Assembly (NCBI RefSeq): GCF_030161435.1
Contig: NZ_BSSV01000009.1
Coordinates: forward strand, 1-64,000
DNA from: Thalassotalea loyana
GTDB taxonomy: Bacteria; Pseudomonadota; Gammaproteobacteria; Enterobacterales; Alteromonadaceae
Direction of reading: 5' to 3'
Length of the DNA: 64,000 nucleotides
Below the pieces are notes generated by a model. The model made no database searches, was not told the DNA's origin, and saw only the letters and a list, made by a program, of their open reading frames with translations. Shown here one piece after another: positions 58,757 through 64,000 of the stretch. How positions within the stretch are numbered: the stretch's first letter is position 1; each line of letters begins with the position of its first letter. A program made the translations under genes and the position numbers.

Positions 58757-59956
58757 TTAACCTATCGTCACTTTCGCAAACTTACGTTTACCAACCTGAT
58801 AAACTTGTGTTGTACCGGCTTCAATGACTAGCTTGTTATCAGTAACCTTTTCACCTTCAATTTTAGCCGCACCCTGTTTAATCATGCGCATTGCTTCTGA
58901 GGTACTCGCAACAAGACCAGCGTCTTTCAATAAATTAGCGATTGCAATTTGACCGCCTTCAGGAGTCAACGTCAACTCAGGCATATCATCTGGCACCGCT
59001 TTCTTTTGGAAACGATTAATGAACTCCTGATGCGCTGCTTCGGCTGCCGCATCATCATGGAAGCGTGCAATAATTTCTTTGGCTAAGTCGATTTTCACAT
59101 CACGAGGGTTAGCGCCATCAGCAATCTTCTGCTTAAACCCTTCAATTTCCTCTAACGGTCTAAAACTTAATAAGTCATAGTAGCGCCACATTAAGTCATC
59201 AGAAATTGACATGACTTTACCAAACATATCATTTGGTGAGTCAGTAATACCTATGTAGTTACCTAATGACTTAGACATTTTTTGAACGCCGTCTAAGCCT
59301 TCCAATAATGGCATCATTAATACTGTCTGTGGTCGCTGACCTTCAGCTTTTTGAAGTTCACGTCCCATTAATAAGTTGAATTTTTGGTCTGTACCGCCCA
59401 ACTCAACATCTGACTCTAATGCTACTGAATCCCAACCTTGAACAAGTGGATACATGAACTCATGAATAGCGATAGCTTGGCCGTTATTGTAGCGCTTTTT
59501 AAAGTCATCGCGCTCCATCATTCGCGCAACGGTTTGTCGAGAAGCAAGCTTTAACATGCCTGCTGAGCCTAGCGCTTCCATCCAAGTCGAGTTAAACGCT
59601 ACAGTTGTTTTTTCAGGATCTAAAATTTTAAAGACTTGCTCTTTGTACGTTTCGGCATTGGCCAAAACATCTTCTTTCGTTAATGGCTTACGTGTAACGT
59701 TTTTACCCGTTGGATCGCCTATCATGCCAGTAAAATCACCAATCAAGAAAATAACTTCATGGCCTAGTTGCTGAAACTGACGAAGTTTATTAATCAGGAC
59801 TGTATGGCCTAAATGTAAATCTGGAGCTGTAGGATCAAAACCCGCTTTAATTTTAAGCGGCTTACCTTCCTTTAATTTTTCTAATAATTCATCTTCTAAC
59901 AGAATCTCTTCTGCACCGCGTTTTAACTCAGCAAACGCTTGGCTGACTTCAGTCAT
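58757..59956 (-). CDS. tyrS: Tyrosyl-tRNA synthetase
   Basis: This class I synthetase charges tRNA-Tyr. In the 399-residue protein the HIGH motif appears as HLGH (48-51), the KMSKS motif is intact (QKMSKSLGN, near residue 230), and an S4 RNA-binding domain ends the protein ([22 protein letters not shown]). The length and motif spacing match the TyrZ-type group rather than E. coli TyrS. It is divergent from the M23 peptidase gene, a neighbourhood shared with Shewanella and vibrios. Confidence 0.96.
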   Translation of the reverse strand: MTEVSQAFAELKRGAEEILLEDELLEKLKEGKPLKIKAGFDPTAPDLHLGHTVLINKLRQFQQLGHEVIFLIGDFTGMIGDPTGKNVTRKPLTKEDVLANAETYKEQVFKILDPEKTTVAFNSTWMEALGSAGMLKLASRQTVARMMERDDFKKRYNNGQAIAIHEFMYPLVQGWDSVALESDVELGGTDQKFNLLMGRELQKAEGQRPQTVLMMPLLEGLDGVQKMSKSLGNYIGITDSPNDMFGKVMSISDDLMWRYYDLLSFRPLEEIEGFKQKIADGANPRDVKIDLAKEIIARFHDDAAAEAAHQEFINRFQKKAVPDDMPELTLTPEGGQIAIANLLKDAGLVASTSEAMRMIKQGAAKIEGEKVTDNKLVIEAGTTQVYQVGKRKFAKVTIG

Positions 59957-60110
59957 GAATTGGCTCCAATGGCATGTACATAATTTTATCGAAAGCAGAA
60001 TTCTACTTGAAAAAACGCTAGGGTTACAGCCTGTAGCTGATACATTTGTTTTTTTTGTTATAGTGCTTCGGTATATGATTTTCGTTTTTTAGATTTTAAG
60101 TAGTAATATT

Positions 60111-61514
60111 TTGAAAAATATAAAGAATTTATATTTATCGTTACCCAAATTACACCGCTGGTCACTCAAGGCTGCTGTTTTCGTATTGCTCTCTTTATCG
60201 TTACTACCGAACGACGATGACAGTGTCATTGCAGAAAACGCTGAACAATCGATAGAAATTGGCAAACGTTACGATCTCGAAATTCCGATAACGGACCAAC
60301 CAAACACAACCGTTTTAGACCCAGTTGCACCTGCAAACGCAAACCTAGCAACACCAACTAAAAAGCGAAAAACTCAAGTTGACAAGCAAACTGAACCTTT
60401 AGCAGAAGAGCCAAGCATCACGTGGAAAACGGCGAAAGTTAAAAGTGGAGATTCACTTGCCAAAATAATGAAGCGACATGGCTTTAGTGCACAAACAACT
60501 TACAATATCACCAAAACAAAACACAAAGATATTGGCTTGCTGAAGAAATTGAAGGTTGGTGATACTTTAAGAATAGGTAAAGACGATACTAATACACTGG
60601 TGGCGCTTGAATACCCTCTATCACGTGTTAAAACCCTACACTTGGCTGGTGACGGCAAAGACTTCCAAGCAAATATTGAAGAGAAGGTTATCGAGACAAG
60701 ACAAGCGATTGCCCATGGTGTTATCAAGTCTAATTTCTGGAATGCAGGTGTAACGGCCGGCTTAACCGACAATCAAATTATCAATCTTGCGAATGTCTTT
60801 AGTTGGGATATCGACTTTGCACTAGATATTCGCAAAAATGATGAATTCCACGTTGTGTATGAAAATCAATATGTCGACGGTGAATTCATTGGCCACGGTG
60901 CGATTTTGGCCGCTGAGTTTATCAACCAAAATGAAGAGTTCAGAGCGATTAAATTTACCGACGGCGAATATTACACCCCTGAAGGTCGCAGTATGCGTAA
61001 AGCGTTTTTACGCGCACCAGTCAATTTCAAATATATTAGCTCAAACTTCAAACCTAGACGCTTCCACCCAATACAGAAACGTTGGAAATCACATAACGGC
61101 ACAGATTACCGCGCGGCAAAAGGCACGCCAGTGTTTGCCTCCGGTAACGGTAAAGTGACCCACTCAACATATAACAAATACAACGGTAACTACGTTTTCA
61201 TTCAACACGGTTCAGGCATAGTCACCAAGTATTTACACTTTTCTAAACGCGCAGTGAAAAAAGGCCAGCGTGTTAAACAGGGTCAAGTCATTGGGTATGT
61301 TGGCTCAACAGGCATGTCAGAAGCGCCACATTTGCATTATGAATTTCTAGTAAACGGCGTTCACCGTAATCCAAGGACCGTCAAATTGCCTGATGCTCAG
61401 CCAATAGCAAAGAAACACAGACAAGCATTTGATTTGCTCGCACAACAGCGATTAGAAGAATTATCAGGCTCGAAGCAAGCACTTCTTGCCATGCAAGTTG
61501 CTGATGAAGACTAA
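60111..61514 (+). CDS. M23 peptidoglycan endopeptidase, MepM-like
   Basis: A 467-residue envelope protein: an N-terminal membrane anchor (about 15-35), a LysM-like/OapA domain (about 103-150, VKSGDSLAKIMKRHGFS), a connecting domain, and a C-terminal M23 zinc peptidase. Zinc ligands are H328 and D332 (HNGTDYR) and H409, with H407 in HLHYEF. Full metal site means it should cleave peptide cross-links in peptidoglycan, as MepM does, opening the wall for growth. The start is TTG with a weak ribosome site. anmK overlaps its end by 11 nt, coupling wall cutting with recycling of the released muropeptide sugar. Confidence 0.93.
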   Translation: MKNIKNLYLSLPKLHRWSLKAAVFVLLSLSLLPNDDDSVIAENAEQSIEIGKRYDLEIPITDQPNTTVLDPVAPANANLATPTKKRKTQVDKQTEPLAEEPSITWKTAKVKSGDSLAKIMKRHGFSAQTTYNITKTKHKDIGLLKKLKVGDTLRIGKDDTNTLVALEYPLSRVKTLHLAGDGKDFQANIEEKVIETRQAIAHGVIKSNFWNAGVTAGLTDNQIINLANVFSWDIDFALDIRKNDEFHVVYENQYVDGEFIGHGAILAAEFINQNEEFRAIKFTDGEYYTPEGRSMRKAFLRAPVNFKYISSNFKPRRFHPIQKRWKSHNGTDYRAAKGTPVFASGNGKVTHSTYNKYNGNYVFIQHGSGIVTKYLHFSKRAVKKGQRVKQGQVIGYVGSTGMSEAPHLHYEFLVNGVHRNPRTVKLPDAQPIAKKHRQAFDLLAQQRLEELSGSKQALLAMQVADED

Positions 61515-62631
61515 GTACTATATCGGACTTATGTCGGGGACAAGTGCTGACGGCATAGACTTAGCACTAGTCTATTTTGATCATGAAAAACCGGCATTAA
61601 AGGCAAGCTTCTATCAGGAATACCCAACAGAAATCCATCAAAAGATAACAGCGCTGTATCAGACATCTGATGATGAAATCGAATTAATGGGCTCACTTGA
61701 TATTGAGTTAGCGCAGCACTTTGCCTCTGCAGTCAATGAATTTATAAACCAACAGTCGTTAAAGGCCTCTGATATCATTGCAATAGGTAATCATGGCCAA
61801 ACTATCCGCCACCGCCCACCCAATGGCTATCAACAACATGCGTTCACACTGCAAATCGGTTGTAATGAAACGTTAGCTGCCCTAACGGGAATACGCGTTA
61901 TTGGTCAATTTAGACGCAAAGATATTGCTCATGGTGGTCAAGGTGCCCCTTTGGTACCAGCATTTCATAAAGCATTACTAAGTGATGATGAGCCGCTTTT
62001 TGTCGTTAATATAGGTGGAATTGCCAATATTACCTATTTACCCAATGATACCGAGCAAGCGGTCGTCGGCTTTGATACTGGCCCAGGTAATGCGCTCTTG
62101 GACATCTGGTATCAAGCGAATAATCCAAACGATCGATATGACGAAGGTGGTAAATGGAGTTCAACGGGTACTGTTATCCAGCCTCTATTGAACCATCTAC
62201 GTGAGGATAAGTACTTTAAGTTGCCGCCCCCAAAAAGTACAGGAAGAGAGTATTTTCATGCACAATGGCTCAACGACAATTTAAGCGCTTTTGAACAAAG
62301 TAAGTCGTTGTTACCACAAGATATTCAAGCAACGCTATGCGCCCTTACTGCCGGCTCTATTAGCGAGCAAATCCGCTTATTATCGACAACCGGCAAAGTA
62401 TTTTTGTGTGGTGGTGGAGCACATAATAAACACCTTTTAAATCTTATAAAACAACAACTTAATGACCACTCAGTAGCGTCATTGAATGCACTAAATATTG
62501 ATGGTGACGCGCTTGAAGCAATGGCATTTGCGTGGTTTGCTTATGCTTTTGATAAAAAAATAAAGGGTAACATTCCAAGTGTCACGGGGGCTAGCAAAGC
62601 ATTGGTCCTAGGCAATGAGTATCTTGCATAA
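61504..62631 (+). CDS. anmK: Anhydro-N-acetylmuramic acid kinase
   Basis: AnmK opens and phosphorylates 1,6-anhydro-N-acetylmuramic acid to MurNAc-6-phosphate in peptidoglycan recycling. The 375-residue protein has the family ATP motif GLMSGTSADGID at the start, IGNHGQTIRHRP, GFDTGPGNALLD and the C-terminal VFLCGGGAHN. I use the ATG at 61504 because it places GLMSGTS at the usual distance; an in-frame ATG at 61486 would add six residues. It overlaps the M23 peptidase gene and is translated after it. Confidence 0.95.
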   Translation: MKTKYYIGLMSGTSADGIDLALVYFDHEKPALKASFYQEYPTEIHQKITALYQTSDDEIELMGSLDIELAQHFASAVNEFINQQSLKASDIIAIGNHGQTIRHRPPNGYQQHAFTLQIGCNETLAALTGIRVIGQFRRKDIAHGGQGAPLVPAFHKALLSDDEPLFVVNIGGIANITYLPNDTEQAVVGFDTGPGNALLDIWYQANNPNDRYDEGGKWSSTGTVIQPLLNHLREDKYFKLPPPKSTGREYFHAQWLNDNLSAFEQSKSLLPQDIQATLCALTAGSISEQIRLLSTTGKVFLCGGGAHNKHLLNLIKQQLNDHSVASLNALNIDGDALEAMAFAWFAYAFDKKIKGNIPSVTGASKALVLGNEYLA

Positions 62632-62797
62632 AAAATCACTGGCGTTGTATAAAAATCTCTCTATAATCGATCATCAACCGTTTAAAAAATGTGCAATGTG
62701 ATTGCTGGTTATTTGCTGTAACAATAATAAAAAATGAACTAATAAAAATTACAGTAATCTAAACACCTGCACCAATTCAATTGAATGAGGAGGAGCG

Positions 62798-62989
62798 ATG
62801 GATTTTAACGATCTACACATAGGTATGAAATGCGGCAGCAAAAAAGGTAGTGGTACTGTCACTTGGATAGATGGCTCGACCAAGACCGTTTACATGTCGA
62901 ATATGGAAAACAATCACAGTTTCGAAGTGCCATTCGAAGACATTATTGATGATCCACAGGCACACAACAAAGAAGATACCTATTACTAA
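62798..62989 (+). CDS. Small hypothetical protein
   Basis: A 63-residue product with an unusually strong ribosome site (GAGGAGGAGCG directly before the ATG) and its own terminator, which argue that it is real. It is acidic, with a beta-rich centre (KCGSKKGSGTVTWIDGSTKTVYMSNM) that could be a small SH3-like or KOW-like barrel. No signal peptide or membrane segment. I do not recognise the family. Confidence 0.75.
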   Translation: MDFNDLHIGMKCGSKKGSGTVTWIDGSTKTVYMSNMENNHSFEVPFEDIIDDPQAHNKEDTYY

Positions 62990-63021
62990 ATTTCCCTTTT
63001 GAAATATAGATAATACAAATT

Positions 63022-63045
63022 ATGGGGCAATAGCCCCATTTTTTT
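63022..63045 (+). terminator. Terminator after small gene
   Basis: ATGGGGC, AATA loop, GCCCCAT, then T-run. Confidence 0.9.
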
Positions 63046-63241
63046 GTCTCAAAGAAATTCGTACACCATCAAACAACATAAATACAAAGTTTCTGTTAAA
63101 CAAAGCTTTTCAATACTTGTGAATCAAATGTAGAAACACAATAAATAATGAATAGTCTTTATTCTACAATGTAAGCTTTTGAAAATGATATTGATCTTAC
63201 ATTATTCCATTCATAGTTGTGAGCATGCATTTACATTTCAG

Positions 63242-63270
63242 TTGCATTTTAATAAGAGTTGATCTACATT
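63242..63270 (+). promoter_or_regulatory. Promoter of the riboswitch RNA
   Basis: TTGCAT (63242-63247), 17-nt spacer, TACATT (63265-63270). Transcription would begin near 63277, just ahead of the riboswitch. Confidence 0.65.
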
Positions 63271-63280
63271 TTTTCTGCTG

Positions 63281-63376
63281 ACAATGGCAAACCAATCGTG
63301 AGGTTGGGTCGCAAAGCTTCCGGTCTTATTGCGCAAAAAGCGCTGATGATAAGATAGCGGGGTTACCAGTATTGAG
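63281..63376 (+). promoter_or_regulatory. Cyclic-di-GMP-I (GEMM) riboswitch
   Basis: The GEMM-I signature is complete: GGCAAACC (63286-63293), a P2 hairpin CCAATC/GGTTGG closed by the GNRA tetraloop GTGA (63298-63301), its receptor region GCAAAGCTTCCGG (from 63311), a P3 helix TCTTAT/ATAAGA with an inner GCGC/GCGC hairpin, and AGCGGGGTTACC (63356-63367). It matches the Vibrio cholerae Vc2 element closely. It lies 80 nt before the lipoprotein gene. Whether c-di-GMP turns the gene on or off cannot be decided; I see no terminator hairpin, so control may be translational. Confidence 0.95.
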
Positions 63377-63456
63377 TGAGCATATTATCCTATGCTTATG
63401 TTGAAATTCGACAGCCAGCGACAGCGTTTGAAATAACAAAACATTGTGGAGGCAAT

Positions 63457-64000
63457 ATGAATTTCAAATGCAAACTAATCGCCCTTTCTGTGGCGGCGAC
63501 TGTTACCCAACTTACCGCATGTGGCGGTGGCGGTAGCGCAGCAGAAACCCCCGTAATTGAACCTGCCCAACCTGATCCTGTAACGACTCAATCCATTTCT
63601 GGTGCGACTGCTGATGGGTATTTAGTTGGTGCGAAGGTGTGTTTAGATTTAAATCAAAACGCGATTTGCGAAGATGAGGAACCAAGCACAACAACAGAAG
63701 CTGGTGGGGTATATCAATTTACCGACATCAGTGCAGATATAGATCTAAACCAAACGGCACTGCTTGTTGAAATTATTCCGGGAGTGACCATTGATGAAGA
63801 TAACCCTGACGAGCCACTGACTAAACGCTACTCAATGAGCGCGCCCGTTGGCGTTATGGATTTCATCAGTCCAATGACAACTCTAGTTGGCTCAGTAATG
63901 CAAGAAGACTCTTCACTAACGCAAGAAGAAGCCGAGACCATTATCAGTCAGCGGATTGGTGTAACCGACGACAACATTGACATCATGGCAGATTACGTTG
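63457..64000 (+). CDS. Surface lipoprotein under c-di-GMP riboswitch (partial)
   Basis: The gene runs off the right edge, leaving 181 codons. It starts at an ATG six bases after GGAGG with a lipoprotein signal, MNFKCKLIALSVAATVTQLTAC, lipidated at about C22, then a GGGGS spacer. The next part (SGATADGYLVGAKVCLDLNQNAICEDEEP) has an EF-hand-like calcium loop with D-x-N-x-N spacing and resembles the carboxypeptidase-regulatory/SdrD-B-like modules of large surface proteins. With the riboswitch, a role in adhesion, matrix or polymer handling is likely. The rest of the domain set is outside the window. Confidence 0.85.
   Translation, partial: MNFKCKLIALSVAATVTQLTACGGGGSAAETPVIEPAQPDPVTTQSISGATADGYLVGAKVCLDLNQNAICEDEEPSTTTEAGGVYQFTDISADIDLNQTALLVEIIPGVTIDEDNPDEPLTKRYSMSAPVGVMDFISPMTTLVGSVMQEDSSLTQEEAETIISQRIGVTDDNIDIMADYV

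Larger units (their letters stand above)
62990..63456 (+). other. Leader region with terminator, promoter and riboswitch
   Basis: A 467-nt region without a gene. It holds the terminator of the small gene (63022-63045), then about 190 nt where I see nothing, then a promoter (63242-63270), a c-di-GMP-I riboswitch (63281-63376) and an 80-nt expression region ending in the GGAGG ribosome site. Confidence 0.8.

Overview
The window looks like chromosomal DNA of a marine gammaproteobacterium of the Alteromonadales, probably close to Colwelliaceae (Thalassotalea/Colwellia-like). The evidence is an AT-leaning composition, the trmA-fabR-sthA and tyrS-M23-anmK neighbourhoods, an arcA gene with a stand-alone Hpt protein beside it, FolE2, a long-form SSF histidine kinase, and many TonB receptors and GGDEF proteins. 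I see no rRNA, tRNA, CRISPR, insertion sequence or phage gene. Most of the window is ordinary chromosome, and the interest lies in its RNA and operator control and in two catabolic or biosynthetic clusters.

Layout. 0-6 kb: membrane-anchored RRM protein, trmA, fabR, a delta-9 desaturase with a FabR-like operator in its promoter, sthA and a secreted histidine phosphatase. 6-17.6 kb: GAF-GGDEF-EAL protein, small lipoproteins, a 2OG-Fe(II) oxygenase, an RND efflux pair, TerB-like and CvfB-like proteins, and a membrane diguanylate cyclase. 17.7-20.5 kb: a His/Glu-rich TonB receptor and a small CxxC protein behind a Zur-box-like promoter (probable zinc uptake). 20.6-24.0 kb: a tight three-gene operon (AstE/aspartoacylase-like, LysA-like decarboxylase, DapD-like) led by a clear lysine riboswitch. 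24-31.5 kb: tandem DsbA-fold protein, rsmC, a histidine kinase, arcA, hptA-like, a solute-binding protein and folE2. 32-40.7 kb: gltBD, a diguanylate cyclase and an all-alpha dUTPase.

40.9-54.0 kb is a probable polyhydroxybutyrate (PHB)/3-hydroxybutyrate utilisation locus. It holds 3-hydroxybutyrate dehydrogenase, succinyl-CoA:3-ketoacid CoA-transferase A/B with a LysR regulator, a secreted PHB-depolymerase-family esterase, a TonB receptor, a CrbR/CrbS-like two-component pair, an MFS carrier and an HSL-type hydrolase. A related palindrome lies upstream of four of these genes. The implied flow is: polymer cut outside, oligomers imported, hydrolysed to 3-hydroxybutyrate, oxidised to acetoacetate, activated to acetoacetyl-CoA.

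54-64 kb: a DUF2726 gene with a sigma-54-like promoter and an inverted repeat over its start codon, mtnN, CobD/CbiB family protein, rhodanese, TRIC channel, RraB, a DUF4136-like lipoprotein, tyrS, an M23 peptidase, anmK and a small unknown gene. Last comes a c-di-GMP-I riboswitch leading a surface lipoprotein gene cut by the window edge. The strongest candidates for a little-described system are the lysine-riboswitch cassette and the PHB locus with its shared operator.
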